Shown here: in pieces, positions 25,701 to 39,550 of the stretch | Numbering within the stretch: position 1 is the first letter of the stretch | Layout: each line of letters begins with the position of its first letter | From: Aspidiotus rigidus | Taxonomy: Eukaryota > Arthropoda > Insecta > Hemiptera > Diaspididae | NCBI GenBank assembly: GCA_035079385.1 | Contig: JAVHKY010000055.1 | Location: 744,001 to 808,000, forward strand | DNA length: 64,000 nt | Reading direction: 5' to 3' | Position numbers and translations under genes: made by a program | Notes under the pieces: model-generated | Told to the model about the DNA's origin: nothing | Seen by the model: the letters and a program-made list of their open reading frames with translations, nothing else | The model's database searches: none

Positions 25701-28700
25701 AAGTTGCCGTTATAACATCATTATCTGATTGCGGAATATCTGATATGTATATTTTGTATAGTGTTGGCCCGAGAACGCTGCCTTGTGGAACTCTGGCTTT
25801 TATATTTTTGATGGTGGAGAATTCCTCTTCATATTTCACATACATAACACGGTCTTCTAGATAAGATTTTAAGAGCAGATAGAATGAATTTGGAAGCAAT
25901 TTCTTGATTTTGTACAGAAGACCATAGTGCCATACTTTGTCAAAAGCTGCTTCAATGTCCAAGATTGCGGCAGAAAAGTGTTGTTTCTTTTCTAAACCAT
26001 CACGTATCTTCTCAACAATTCTGTGCTCTTGTTCCACAGTTGCATTCTTCTCCCTGAATCCAAACTGCTTAACCACTTATGAGTAACTTCTTCCGGCTGC
26101 AATTTCATTGGCTGATGGAGGTACAGCTTGCTGTGCAGGTTCTTGATTCTGTGGCTTTATAGATCTATAGTGGATATCTTTATTTTGGTAGCGTCGGTTC
26201 TGTATCTCCTGCCGGATTCAACATCCTCTGTAGTTAGCTGGGTGGTTTTCTAGGCACAATGCACATGTTTCAGGTATATCTTTTGTTTTAGTGCAGTCCG
26301 CAGTCAGATGTCCTTGGCCGCATTTGACGCATCTGGGCGGGTGTGAGCAATAATTTTTTGTGTATCCAAACTTTTGGCATTGGTGGCATTAAACCAATGT
26401 TGGTCCACCAGGTGGCTCTTAATAGGTTCAAATGTTACTCTCACATTATTAAGACATCTTATATTGAAGATTTCTTTATTATTTTCTTGTAGCTGCAGAT
26501 TGACAAAGTACATTGGTAGTGACTTTCCACATTTTTTGTTTTTCATACCAGTTAGTGTTTTTATTTTGTGACCTTTAGTTTTGAGTTCCACTTTGAGTTC
26601 TTCATCATTTATGTCCATTGGGTGTATACCCTCGAGGATCACCCTGTAGTTTTTGTCTTCTTTAGTCGGGAATATGTGGTGTATCAGCTTAGCTTCACTT
26701 ATGGCATTCCATACTTTTTTATACAATTCAATTTGGTTAACATAAATTATTGTTCGCTTTCCTCTAACTACTTTGTGTATATAGTTGTTTTTTTCTATTA
26801 CTGACTCAATCAGGTTTCTCATTTTTTTGTAATTTTCTATACCATGTAGGAAAATTGGTGGTAGTTTTTCTACTTTGTTTGTCTTCTCCCAGGACTCTGT
26901 ATTTAATAAGTTGTTGTATTGGTTTCTAATGTTGATAGGAGATACAATTTGGTCTGCTTTTCTCTTTTCATTGTTGTGACGAATTATCAGCGCCTGCTGC
27001 CATAGTGGTGCGTACTCTGTTATCCTCTTTTGATACAGAGATGTATTTGAGCTCAAACTGATATTATTACGATGCTTGATGATATCATTCTTTGCATTAC
27101 TGGGCATGCATAAATTTGTTGTTTCGTTGGCTCTGTCGTTATTGATGGTGTGTAGGTTGTCTTTACTACAAGATATTGGTGGCGTCATTTGATGTGATGG
27201 TACAATTACCTATCGCCACATTTGCGTATTAGCTTGAAACAAAATTGTATACACTGAATCGCACTTATTATTGGGTAAGATAAGTTCAAACACAGTTGCA
27301 CGTATATAGACTATGCGATTATTCACGGGAAAAACACATCTTTATTGGACAATGATTTATACGGAACTGTAAAAAAAAACTACCGAGTGAAGACTCAGAT
27401 TTCCAATTCTATTTTCGGTTCAATCTCGGCTTCAATTTCAAAAATCAATTTTCGCTCAACGTCACTGTATAATTATATGAGCCACGTAAGTAACACACAA
27501 TTTTTTACCTCTGCCTGCGATTAAGCATTGCGCTTGAATCCTATCTTCAGCACTCTAACTCATTCTATAAATCGTTCTTTCAGTAAGATTCGCACATCCT
27601 CACCGTCTCTTGCCCCTCTAATATTCGACATTCTTAATCGACTCCAATTCCCTGACATCATTTAATGTTATCCTCAACCACTCCTCTCTTCATCCACTTA
27701 TAAGTTGTATTCACGCTGTCATCGCTATCTTCTAGGCCAACTTTATTGTAATAATCTTCACCTGGGTATCTGGCCATAAGAGCATCCTCAGGAACAAAAA
27801 AAAAAAAACAAACGACAAAGTAGCCAAATAGGCAACCAATCATCCTATCAGCAAGCTCTCCAAACACATTATCAAATATATCACCCGTACCTGTTCACTC
27901 ATTGGTCTAACCTCAAACCTCCAGGAAAGCTAATTTAAATAAAAAATATTCCCATCCCCTAAGACTCTTCAAATCAACTCACTAGCAGAGAAGAAATAAT
28001 CATCACTAGTCTCAAATCAGTCACCCTAGACTCTCACACATCCCTTTCAACACTTGCCTTATACCTCTTTCATGCTCTCATTGAGATTTTGATGCGCGCC
28101 CTTTCCCCAGTCATTCAACATAATTATCTTTTCCTGTCCCAAATTAGCCTCACTCACCAACTCCTGACTCAACCCTCACAATCACATAGAAGCAATACCA
28201 CACAACTCTTCATCTGTCCTCAATATCTTCAAATTCCTCCAACAATCAAATTCCCTCTCCGGTATCTAAACGCAATAATACCACCAAGCTCATAGCCCTG
28301 ATGACAGGCTCTTAGTAGCTCATTAATTTAAAAAAAAAAAAAGAAAAGAAAAAGTAATAATACACACAGGATTGTTGCACTAATCCTACACCACTACACA
28401 ACATTCATTTGCATGACAAAACCCGATTGGAGTATAGAATTCAAATTTTTTTTTTATTTGTGTATATCTCAAGAACTACTCATCCAATTGTGAAAAACAT
28501 TGCAGGTGTATAACTTCAGATGTAACACTTGAACTTGGCCAAGTTTCAAGAAAATTCATTCAGTAGTCTCGGAGGAGAAGCGCGGACAAAGTTTCATCTA
28601 TATATAAGAACGCTTCACCGTTCTTACTAATTTTTGTGCTGGTAGCATTGTTTTGCACTTGCAGTCAAAGTTGGTAATCAGATATATTATAATAATTATA

Positions 28701-31427
28701 GAGAATAATAGTAGCAAGTTGTCAATTGATTCCATATTGTGTTTGTGCGTTGAAATATTGGAGAAATAGAATGCCAGAAAGACTTGGAGCACCAGTAGAC
28801 AATTAGCCAATATTCTTAAATACATACTATCTACTTTAGAATACATCACCTTTACTCATCAATTCTATCTTTGACAGATAGCGCTTGCTCCTTTCTAAGC
28901 AAGTATTGCTGCAAAGCTATTTGCAAGGATTTTGACATGAATACTTTACATATTTCCCACCCACCTTCCTCAAGAAAGGATAGAGGGTGAAACGCTTTCA
29001 AAATTATAATCCCTGCAAACTTTGCACCTTTTAGTCTGAGTAAATTCTAGTTTAGTTTTTTACCATCCAATTACTGGTCCATTGCTTTCCAATTTACAAT
29101 TTGTCACATTCCAGTTTACAATCTTGCATCTCTACAGACTTCTGCATTGATTTGTAAAAACAAAGTATGGGTAATGGTATTCTAAAATTACCACAAAAAT
29201 TTTTATGTACAGCACCTACTAAAAACGGTTGAAAAGAACTATTTTCCAAAAATTATTGCCAGCACAATCAATTTTCCACAAACATGACAAAAATTATTGC
29301 TTAGCTTTTTTAATCAATAAACAATACAAACTTTTCATCTTTTGAGTAATTTTTGATCACCCTCCCTCCCTCACCGTAAGGTGTGTTGGTATACTACCCT
29401 CCATTCTCCTGATTTTGTAATTTTGAATTTATTACGCATAAACCTTGTCCTAGGCAAACTAAAGCGATGGAAAAAAATCCAAAGTTGTAGGTGCTATGAA
29501 AACAAAGCTGAATGGATTTGCAATTTTTTACTTATCTTGATAAAATATATTACCAGTTATCTCAATGTTTGTACACAACATTTATTCATTTATTGAATAT
29601 TAGAGTGCTGCCCAACGCAGCCAGATTGGCCAATTACAGGGCAGCACTAAACAACAATTGATGATGGTAATAATTAATAAGTAACCCTTACTCCATTTTC
29701 CTGACTCCCCCCTCCCCCTCCCCCAACAAAATGTAATTAGGATTTTCCGCAGAGTACCGGTAGCGACGCTATACCCAGTCCCACAGTGCACAATGCCTAA
29801 TGCCCTTGTTATCTTGTCTGCAAAGATCTTCTTATCAAAAAATTAATCAATTGTAATAAACATTACAATTCTCCAAAGAGACACAATGCACAATTGATAG
29901 ACATAAAATTGAAATGAGTAGTACAACAGTGGGCAATATTGAACAGATTCTGGGTTCTGCAGTATCTTACTGGAATGTGAGGAACAATTTGACAGCGTAG
30001 GAATGGGAATTCTATTTTTGACGTTAGTAGGTCCCTAATAAAGAATCAGTGGCACTTCCCTTCGCACCTCTGGAGTGGTGAGTTCATATCTCAAAACTAA
30101 TTTGTGGTATGGTATTTTCAGGTCATAATAGGTATTGAAAATCTTTAAAATATAGGTACCTCAAGAATCTTATCTGAATAATTGCTCTATAATCTTTGTA
30201 TGGCTTTTAGCAGTTGGTCGCCATATTACATATGCACAGTCAAGATGCATTCTGACCACAGTAAAGTAACATGAAATCAATTGACAACTTGCTGCTACTA
30301 TTCACTATCATCCTTATAACATAATTCCAATTTCTGACAGTGAGTGCGAAGCAACGCTCCCAAAACGAAAATTTGTGAGTTCTTACATAAATGGATCAAA
30401 ATTTATCTGCGCTTCTCCTCCGAGACTACTGGATACCAAATTTTTTTTTTTAATGATGTAGCGATGATCTACGACTTCTAAGACGTTGAGAAAATTATTT
30501 TCCCCTCCCTATCTTACATTCATGACAACTCGCTTTTCTACAAAAAGTCTGTAATAGCTTCAGTCGAAGAATGCGGTGTAATCATAATGTCAGAAGAGCG
30601 CTCACGAAAAAAAAAATTAAAAAAAATACGATTATACGTGTTTGTTCTCAGTGCGGTAATGCGTGTCCGACTTCTAAAACAAATGAAATCCTTCGACTTT
30701 TTTGTTTAGATCGTCTGAAGTTATCCTTGGAACAGTAGATGTAAGTTTAGAAGCCCCCTACATAACCAGTTTCCTTTCATCTCACTGTAGTCGATATCTA
30801 GGAGCTTATTTTAGATTTCGGTACCTACGTGTACATAGGCGTATATTATTATTGATAGCTTACACAAACATTCCGTCATGAAAATAAGCCTACACGTCAA
30901 CATACATTCTACTCACTTACCTCACAGGCAACGCTACAACAGCGTAAAAACAAAGAACTGTAAGTAATACTAATAGAAGTGCATCATATTCGAAAAATTT
31001 CTTTGCGCAGCTTACTTCGTTTCTTCGCCTCCTTCATCAACATTTCAAAATCCCCCATTGTTCCGAAAATGGGTTCGACCTCTATGAAATTTTCCACATC
31101 GTAACCTCTGTCCTCCATAGGGGACTTGAAAAATGGTGTTAACCATATAGTTTCTATTTGTAGTTCAACAAAATGATCCAACATCGATAGCACTCCTACA
31201 AATAAAGTTGAACAGTTGCTGATTTGATGGCTCTGGGGTTTGAAACGTGTCAATAATTTTATACCTCTCAAATCTCCGACTCCATCGCCATCGCTATCCT
31301 TGAACGAACGTATGTAAACTTCGTATATTTGCGTATATTTCCACCAATCTTTGTTTCCTTTACTAGTGACTAGTATGAGCGAACTATACAGTATCCATAG
31401 AAATTTAACTAATTTGTATACGGACAT
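8455..31427 (-). CDS. Maltase / alpha-glucosidase, family GH13 (complete, 10 exons)
   Basis: Hydrolyses terminal alpha-1,4-linked glucose from maltose and sucrose-like sugars; insect members are secreted or membrane-bound gut enzymes. Exons in transcript order: 31427-31265, 31195-31016, 18819-18659, 18488-18363, 18194-17947, 17760-17565, 13006-12784, 12109-11914, 9460-9317, 8542-8455. All have AG acceptors and GT donors and the phases join to 1725 bp, 574 residues plus stop, the usual family length. The protein opens with a hydrophobic signal peptide, then DWWKYTQIYEVYIRSFKDSD. The four GH13 motifs are present: DFVANH, GFRLDA with the nucleophile Asp, VEAYAP with the acid/base Glu, and NHD. 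The frame is open, so the gene is probably functional. Introns 2 (12.2 kb) and 6 (4.6 kb) are swollen by transposons. The final exon is inferred from phase and its hydrophobic beta-strand-like end. Substrate preference cannot be read from sequence. Confidence 0.93.
9317..9460 (-). CDS. Maltase exon 9 (C-terminal beta domain)
   Basis: Encodes HPTYLVIINLGSKTEAVDPY, the C-terminal beta-sandwich strand of GH13 maltases. The acceptor TTGCACAG completes an Arg codon from exon 8 and the donor is GTAAGA. Confidence 0.88.
10852..11725. mobile_element. Foldback MITE, split by a nested insertion
   Basis: Left arm from 10852 (ACACAACATTTTTTT, CCAATGAAATGAGGTA, TCGTATCTAAAAGTAT, CGTTTTTCGATA-CAGATC, GCGCATCGTCGCG) is mirrored by 11070-11201 and, past an insertion, by 11688-11725 (TCATTTCATTG, TTGTTGTGTTGTGT). 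The uninterrupted element would be about 390 bp of inverted arms with no gene. It lies in maltase intron 8. Confidence 0.75.
11202..11677. mobile_element. Nested foldback insertion with Penelope-like ends
   Basis: Flanked by a perfect 10-bp direct repeat AAGTATCTCA (11192-11201 and 11678-11687). Inside, a stretch of about 66 bases containing CACAAATTGCTTTTCCCGCA and CGCGACGTTTCGGCCA recurs inverted at 11570-11635. The ACGTTTCGGCC phrase followed by CTTTCTCAAGATGAAACG recalls the ends of Penelope-like elements, where hammerhead motifs occur. No coding sequence. Confidence 0.65.
11914..12109 (-). CDS. Maltase exon 8 (barrel end and C-terminal domain)
   Basis: Encodes GFSTNPITWLEMEANHLRVN and the helix up to TMKFGALKTYVMTRWIYAFTR. 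It continues the phase of exon 7 (Gly split by the intron). Confidence 0.9.
12784..13006 (-). CDS. Maltase exon 7 (GH13 motif IV)
   Basis: Starts after TTTCAG with AENHDLSRI (motif IV, normally LGNHD) and encodes LPGVACLYYGQEIGM and APMQWD, all standard for the family. The LG to AE change just before NHD is unusual but keeps spacing. Confidence 0.93.
13565..13650 (-). mobile_element. LINE 3' tail
   Basis: On the minus strand: CCTATTATTGGCATCATGCTGTTGGACGGCACTTTAA, then an A-rich AATAAAATAAAT end. The arrangement (TTGG-CAxC ... GGCAC ... AATAAA repeats) matches 15310-15395 and 29589-29660, suggesting a shared LINE 3' end. Confidence 0.5.
13656..13747 (+). repeat. (TAA)n microsatellite
   Basis: About 30 uninterrupted TAA units. 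The retroelement fragment at 13748 begins directly at its right edge. Confidence 0.98.
13748..14416 (+). pseudogene. R2-type non-LTR retrotransposon, 3' ORF fragment 1
   Basis: Frame from FQKQKSKS through HRAVINADKGLTRVRLQ to a Cys-His knuckle CRKCGKISETIQHITGGC (C-X2-C-X8-H-X4-C) and YWDRTIYTKGKIEHNRPGIV. This is the C-terminal region of elements with a restriction-like endonuclease. The PD motif of the nuclease is PG here, and the frame then ends early, so it is dead. The RT domain is missing. Homologous to 19787-20660 at about 60-70% by eye. Confidence 0.75.
14508..14919 (-). pseudogene. Penelope-like element, GIY-YIG fragment
   Basis: Encodes VYVGETSQLLKKRLSQHETD and ALAQHSLNTSHKFDFQRTEI, the GIY-YIG nuclease and the following His region of Penelope-like elements. 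The upstream part (LDNSCKQYQSLKREGVCLWF) is in a different frame. The RT domain is lost. Confidence 0.75.
14899..15230 (+). pseudogene. Non-LTR retrotransposon, internally deleted RT
   Basis: First piece: TETDVELAIKKLKAKPNLGP and DRISTYIYKGFKKMLAAPLT, the finger region of a LINE reverse transcriptase. A stop follows, then MNVRTDALEYSVLNRAISIW and NSLSDRNPNLNIF, the extreme C-terminus of such proteins. The palm with the catalytic Asp residues is deleted between them. Confidence 0.75.
15231..15395 (+). mobile_element. LINE 3' UTR and (AATA)n tail
   Basis: Follows the RT C-terminus directly; contains GTAATTGGACAACACG, GCGGCACCCTCCC and ends in AATAAATAAATAAATAAAATAAAT. It marks the 3' end of the element at 14899-15230. 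Confidence 0.65.
15555..15900 (+). repeat. Short tandem and spaced repeats
   Basis: TAATATGAAGCTCACTCG occurs in tandem, then CTCACTCGCTCCGCTCGTTC with GTCTAGTATAA-TCTAGTTTA recurs at about 15590, 15728 and, degenerate, 15835. No coding pattern. Confidence 0.8.
16014..16140 (+). repeat. (CGCACG)n microsatellite, duplicated with its flank
   Basis: Two CA/CG-rich runs (16014-16054 and 16110-16134) are each followed by CGCAAATTTCGAAATT. A third weaker ACGCGCACACGAATTTCGG lies near 16588. The remaining 16140-17564 is intron with nothing else recognised. Confidence 0.85.
17565..17760 (-). CDS. Maltase exon 6 (GH13 motif III, acid/base)
   Basis: Encodes VLIVEAYAPIKYTMNFYG, with the expected acid/base Glu, then AHFPFNFSF and MPPWAVVNWN. 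It ends in phase 0 at GTAAGT. Confidence 0.92.
17947..18194 (-). CDS. Maltase exon 5 (GH13 motif II, nucleophile)
   Basis: Begins at a TTTATAG acceptor and encodes FWLDRGLDGFRLDAANYL, where the Asp of GFRLDA is the expected catalytic nucleophile, followed by the loop up to VDE. The GTGAGA donor leaves two bases. Confidence 0.92.
18363..18488 (-). CDS. Maltase exon 4
   Basis: Encodes FDGSAWHWNEDRKQFYLHQF and PDFDLRNP, typical of insect maltases between motifs I and II. It is a phase 0 to phase 0 exon of 42 codons. Confidence 0.92.
18659..18819 (-). CDS. Maltase exon 3 (GH13 motif I)
   Basis: Encodes LRVLMDFVANHSSSAHEWF, which is GH13 motif I, and ends PPNNW at a GTAATT donor. The acceptor TTCCAAG restores phase with exon 2. 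Confidence 0.93.
19594..19613 (-). repeat. Short TAA tail of a retroelement
   Basis: On the minus strand this reads AATAATAATA and lies about 175 bases beyond the end of the retroelement frame at 19787. It is a likely 3' tail. Confidence 0.5.
19787..20660 (-). pseudogene. R2-type non-LTR retrotransposon, 3' ORF fragment 2
   Basis: Two overlapping frames give HRAVINADKGLTHVRLREEK, a knuckle CRKCNKASETIQHITGAC, YWDRTIIHKE, then after a frameshift VEHNSPDIVIKKLNRVYLID. The last holds PD-X12-D of the restriction-like endonuclease, followed by IEKLWRMKVKTLPIILLTTG. The 5' part, including the RT, is missing; one frameshift near 20010 breaks it. It lies in maltase intron 2. Confidence 0.8.
20709..20736 (-). 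repeat. TAA-type tail between two retroelement fragments
   Basis: On the minus strand ATAATAATAATAATTATTAT separates the end of fragment 3 (20794) from the start of fragment 2 (20660). Confidence 0.75.
20794..21063 (-). pseudogene. R2-type retrotransposon, C-terminal tail fragment 3
   Basis: Reads NMMKTVQQKTNKYRELATEI, IQKQWKMRAITLPIVITTMG and ENMKRLGGGIKEI, colinear with the tail after PD-X12-D in fragment 2 and extending past it. Only the end of the ORF remains, followed by the TAA tail. Confidence 0.75.
21190..21475 (+). pseudogene. Ginger/KRBA2-like integrase, Cys-rich C-terminal fragment
   Basis: Reads GYCRWNCRQKCFTKRCAYVK and SGFQCNSACHAGRTCDNN, the Cys-rich terminal motif (CxCxxxCxxxxCxCxxxGxxCxxxCH) found in KRBA2-like integrases. 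It is related to 44912-45268. The upstream part (MKEDGKFMVRTKHGRVASIV) is in another frame. No terminal repeats were seen. Confidence 0.65.
22309..23655 (-). mobile_element. TA-flanked DNA transposon with Psq helix-turn-helix
   Basis: Terminal inverted repeats of about 25 bases, AGGTAACACGGGGCAAAAAT at 22309 and its reverse complement ending at 23655, with one mismatch over 25. Both ends abut TA (22307-22308, 23656-23657), the target duplication of Tc1/mariner/pogo elements. Related phrases (TTACCCCGCAAAACG, TTTACCCGCAAACTGCGG, AATACCCCGAAAAAATGCAG) recur inside. It carries a transposase fragment at 22671-22949 on the minus strand. Confidence 0.88.
22671..22949 (-). pseudogene. Transposase N-terminus, Psq-type DNA-binding domain
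   Basis: Reads YREDVLRKALEAVLRGEISQ, REVAIMYGVSRSTIGLRL and GPRGRRPVFTEEA, a Psq helix-turn-helix as in pogo/Tigger/CENP-B-like transposases. The match stops after TEEAV. A DDE catalytic domain is not present in the 1.35 kb element. It could alternatively be the first exon of a spliced transposase gene (GTACAA follows GAGGCC). Confidence 0.75.
24051..24962 (+). mobile_element. Tigger/pogo-type transposon, internally deleted
   Basis: CAGTAAAACCTC begins at 24051 after TA (24049-24050), and GAGGTTTTACTG ends at 24962 before TA (24963-24964). Subterminal ACCGGACAC / GCGGACAC-like motifs recur near both ends. Size 912 bp, so most of the transposase is gone. Confidence 0.9.
24462..24789 (+). pseudogene. 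Tigger transposase C-terminal remnant
   Basis: First an acidic stretch ending SSVYDEDSEGEEEVEGPI, then in a shifted frame MQLKNDLIHEWSVKLHQN and QSSILDYFHRK with a stop. The xSxLDYF ending is usual for Tigger-type transposases. The DDE core is deleted. Confidence 0.65.
25385..26076 (-). pseudogene. Jockey ORF2, reverse transcriptase fragment
   Basis: Reads KQFGFREKNATVEQEHRI, SAAILDIEAAFDKVWHYGLL, RVPQGSVLGPTLYKIYISDI and ATYADDTAILATS, the RT palm with its YADD box. After 25591 it continues SSPITFTLRRGNCPPVTLNN, then shifts frame to GVKYFARRLIWREHI. The start fuses directly to the end of ORF1, so about half the ORF is deleted. Confidence 0.85.
26220..27188 (-). pseudogene. Jockey ORF1 (gag-like)
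   Basis: Asn/Lys-rich N-terminus, then YRVILEGIHPMDINDEELKV, SLPMYFVNLQL and IFNIRCLNNVRVTFEPIK, the RNA-binding part of Jockey ORF1. A frameshift near 26400 moves the three Cys-His knuckles (CHQCQKFGYTKNYC, CVKCGQGHLTADC, CALCLENHPANYRGC) to another frame. RNA-binding and particle-forming in living elements; here non-functional. Confidence 0.82.
27640..28620. repeat. Interspersed repeat fragments in maltase intron 2
   Basis: 27658-27867 (minus) is a diverged relative of 1926-2129 (DSDDSVNTTYKW pattern). 28440-28605 contains ATCTCAAGAACTACTCATCC and CAGTAGTCTCGGAGGAGAAG, related to 2840-2960. The pieces between are simple or Pro/Ser/Thr-biased noise with no gene support. Confidence 0.55.
29589..29660 (-). 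mobile_element. LINE 3' tail
   Basis: On the minus strand: TAGTGCTGCCCTGTAATTGG, CCAATCTGGCTGCGTTGGGC, then CTAATATTCAATAAATAAATG. It resembles 15310-15395, but no coding part is attached. The rest of 28620-31015 is intron without recognised features. Confidence 0.55.
31016..31195 (-). CDS. Maltase exon 2
   Basis: Encodes VLSMLDHFVELQIETIWLTP, then the family block FKSPMEDRGYDV and FGTMGDF. The acceptor is TTTGTAG and the donor GAAGTAAGC. One leftover base joins exon 3 across the 12.2 kb intron. Confidence 0.92.
31265..31427 (-). CDS. Maltase exon 1
   Basis: Encodes the start Met, a signal peptide rich in Leu, Ile and Val, and the first beta strand of the GH13 barrel ending DGDGVGDLRG. The donor GGTATA leaves one base of a Gly codon. 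The next intron is only 69 bp. Confidence 0.92.
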
Positions 31428-32530
31428 CGTCCGCCTACATATAAATTAAGCGATACCACCCTCAAAACTTTTCCCCTTTACTTAGAACCATCACCACCAC
31501 GTTCATAAATATTCAACATTTAATAAACCGACAACAGGAACACGGCGTATACTACCAGGCACTAAATTTTATAATAAAGTCAATGTAATATGTATCTACT
31601 TCATTTTTATCATTCCAAACGTCTGCTCGAGAGAAGGAAGAAAGAATTTAAAAAAATAAATGAATAAGAAAATAATACGATAGGATAAACCATCTGTTTA
31701 TACTGAACGATGAATTTGCACATTACGAAAGAAGTCCCAATAAATACATATATTAAAAAATCTAACATTAAAATATCGCAAATTCATAACAACACTGTTA
31801 CAAACCACGTATGGTTGTTAAAGATAGGTACGTACGAGTATGTACTATTTCTTCCTGTATACTATGTTTCATGTAGGACGACTAGAATTTAAGTACGACG
31901 CGACGCAATAACGGCACTCGAATTTCTTAAAATTTGTATTTGAACTAAGGTCATGTAGCGTCTAAGCCGCAAATAGAAACAGGAGTACCGTACTACAATC
32001 ACTGAACGAAAAATATAGTTTGAAAACTTCGTATAGTTAATCGAACCAACATTCAAGAATAGTTAATGGTAGAAAAGTGATCAGAAGAATAACAGTTTTT
32101 CATTTCTTTTCCTACGGTTCTGTTGTCTTTTGTTGGGATTGAAAGTCGTCGATCGTAGAGCGACAACTCAAGATCAAAAAACGAATTGAACGTTTCGAGG
32201 AAAGTGAACGATGAAATTAACGCACAATTTCAAATTATTGTACTTTACAACACTTTTATATATTCTCAAAAATGCAGACATGAAGATACATTCTTACGAA
32301 GAAACACCACTGTTATTATTATACTATAATCATCAGAGAACAAGGCATAGAGCGTTTCATACCTTTCCTCAGCGTCAGAAGCACCGCACGAATTCGTTTT
32401 CAAAATAAATGAAGTTCTTACGTAATTCAGAAATTCTTAGAATGGTCATGGATGAACGAGACCATGCAGTCTCATTCTCATTATCCTTTCTTCTCATCTT
32501 GAACACATACATCCTTCGTAGATATCTAGA
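31428..32530. other. Intergenic region between LEO1 (3' side) and maltase (5' side)
   Basis: About 1.1 kb. Because both genes run leftward it must hold the maltase promoter and the LEO1 3' UTR. I see no clear TATA box or polyadenylation signal that I would stand on. Confidence 0.5.
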
Positions 32531-37385
<4,855 letters not shown>

Positions 37386-37782
37386 GTTTGAGTTGACAGA
37401 ATAAAGCGAATGATACAGAAATAAATATAATCGAATAAGCGAGAAACGCGAAAGTACAAATCGGAAAATACGAAAGTACAAATTCGGACGTAAAGTGAAA
37501 TGTGGTCAAAAAAAGGGCCTATAATTTAGAATATTAAATTTAGTGGCCAGGAGTAAATTTGAATATAGAAGTTCTGGCGGCTTGTTGTGACGTTTCGATA
37601 CTTCGATCTCGATATGAGGTCGAAGTCGAAAATTGGGACCATGATCGATTGATAATGGTACATTTTTCGACATAACGGTACATTATAGAGGTATTCGTGC
37701 CGGGCAGCGCAAGTTACGCGCGCCTTATCACACGCACACAAATTCATGTACGCACCACGCACGCAAGACGCAAGGCAGAAGG

Positions 37783-38275
37783 TATAGATACCTAAAAGAG
37801 ACAATATAGCTAACTTCGTTATTTCTAGTGTTCCACCGCACACCAACACAGCGCCACAGTATTCTTGGGCTAAATTAACATTGCGCTTATGGATGTTTTT
37901 CAGTTTTCATCAATTATCTCGGAAACCGTTCATTTTTATGAAAAAATAAAGAGAACAAAATTTATTCCCCTTGTAATTTCCTATCAAATGAGACCTACTT
38001 TGAATTTTTTTTTTTCAAAATATGAAATAGGTCTCATACAATAGGAAATTACAAGGGGAATAAATTTTGTTCTTTTCATTTTTTCGTTAAAATGAACGGT
38101 TTCCGAGATAATTGATAAACACTGAAAAACGTCCATAAGCGCAATTTCAACTTAGCCCTACAATACAGTGGCGCTATCTCTCGGCGCGTAAATTAGCTCG
38201 ACAAAAATCGGGTACCGGATTTTAACACAGCGCATAATGGAGAGTTAGCTATCTTGTCTCTTTTAGGTATCTATA
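37783..38275. mobile_element. 493-bp foldback element with 8-bp target duplication
   Basis: Ends are TATAGATACCTAAAAGAGAC and its reverse complement, flanked by GCAGAAGG on both sides (37775-37782, 38276-38283). A longer inner hairpin (GCGCTTATGGA-GTTTTTCAG, ATTATCTCGGAAACCGTTCA, TTTATTCCCCTTGTAATTTC) is centred near 38010. No ORF. An 8-bp duplication fits hAT-like elements. Confidence 0.88.
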
Positions 38276-38283
38276 GCAGAAGG

Positions 38284-39299
38284 TGAACCTCCTAATACCA
38301 TTTTTGTATGACGTCATAATTTTCATCTCGTTTATGAAAAAGGTATCTACATTAGATATGACTGTAGATACTCTTTGAATGAATTTGAGTATATGTACGT
38401 GCCCTGCTGTTCATTGAATCTCCAGATGTTTTATACAAAAAATGTTCATCCTACTTTTGTTAAAAATATAGCAAAAGCTTAACATTCGAAGGGTTCTTCT
38501 AATATTTATCAAAGTCTGCAAAATCCTATGTAAACGAGAGTAGCAGCTTGCAAATGTAAATCTCCCATATATCCGTCATCACAAAAATGGTCTACATTCC
38601 ATGGTTCACCTTTGGTCTTTTGATAACTTTGACTCGGTGGTCGCGCTCTCTGACGGATGCACGGCCCAAATTGACACAAACGTATATAAGACGATGTCGC
38701 GAACCGACGCGAATGTTCACTGAGGGTTTGTGTTATCAGTGTGCATTTACGCAACATTACAATTTAAAGTTTTCTTTTTCAAATATCTTCTTAAAAGGAA
38801 TTTCTACAACAAAAATCATGAGAATGAAAGTTGTAGAGATTAAAATTTTCTTTAATTTGTGACCACTCTCAAATATCTACTTTGTTGAAAATATTTTCTG
38901 ATTTTCATCCATAAACAAATACATTGGATAGAGCCGTCAGTGAGCGTGTGCGACATCGCCTTATTAGACGTGTTTGTTATTGTCGCATGAGTTGTGTCAG
39001 TTGATAATATTATCTACGCTAGGAGCGTTACAAGGTATTACTAAGCAGGAAAACTACATGAATACTATGTAATGTAGATTCATCAATTTTTAAAAATTTG
39101 TAGAGGAAGCAGGTATTAACCTAAAAATCTGAAACTGGGTACGAATAGACAACTCATTATGCTCGACTTATTAAAAAAAAAATGATCTTCTTAGGTGAAT
39201 TTCTTCATCTTTTACAACCCTCGAAAATTGTCAATATTAGGGTACCACCGCGGTAAAACGATCGCTCCGTATGAATTAACACAGTTTGTGGACAGAAAT
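38284..39299. other. Spacer of the LEO1 inverted duplication
   Basis: Unique-looking sequence, no supported gene. Short frames at 38509-38862 have no recognisable domain. It may be original upstream sequence of one arm. Confidence 0.4.
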
Positions 39300-39550
39300 T
39301 TTGCGTCGTGTCAATACCTCTATAATGTACCGTGGTTATCACTAAACTGAAAAAATATTATACCATTAATCATCACCATTTGATTATGGTCCTAATTTTC
39401 AACTTTGACCTGATATCGAGATCAAAGTATCAAAACGTCACTACAAAGCCGCCAGAACTTCTATATTCAAATTTACTCCTGGCCATTTGTAAATCCTAAA
39501 ATTAATATTCTAAATTATAGGCCCTTTTTTTGACCACGTTTCTTTTTTGT

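Larger units (their letters stand above)
25385..27230 (-). mobile_element. Jockey-clade LINE, deleted and frameshifted
   Basis: Minus-strand order: ORF1 (27188-26304), three zinc knuckles in a shifted frame, then RT (26076-25591) and a shifted RT end. The AP endonuclease and the start of RT are missing. It lies in maltase intron 2. Confidence 0.85.
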
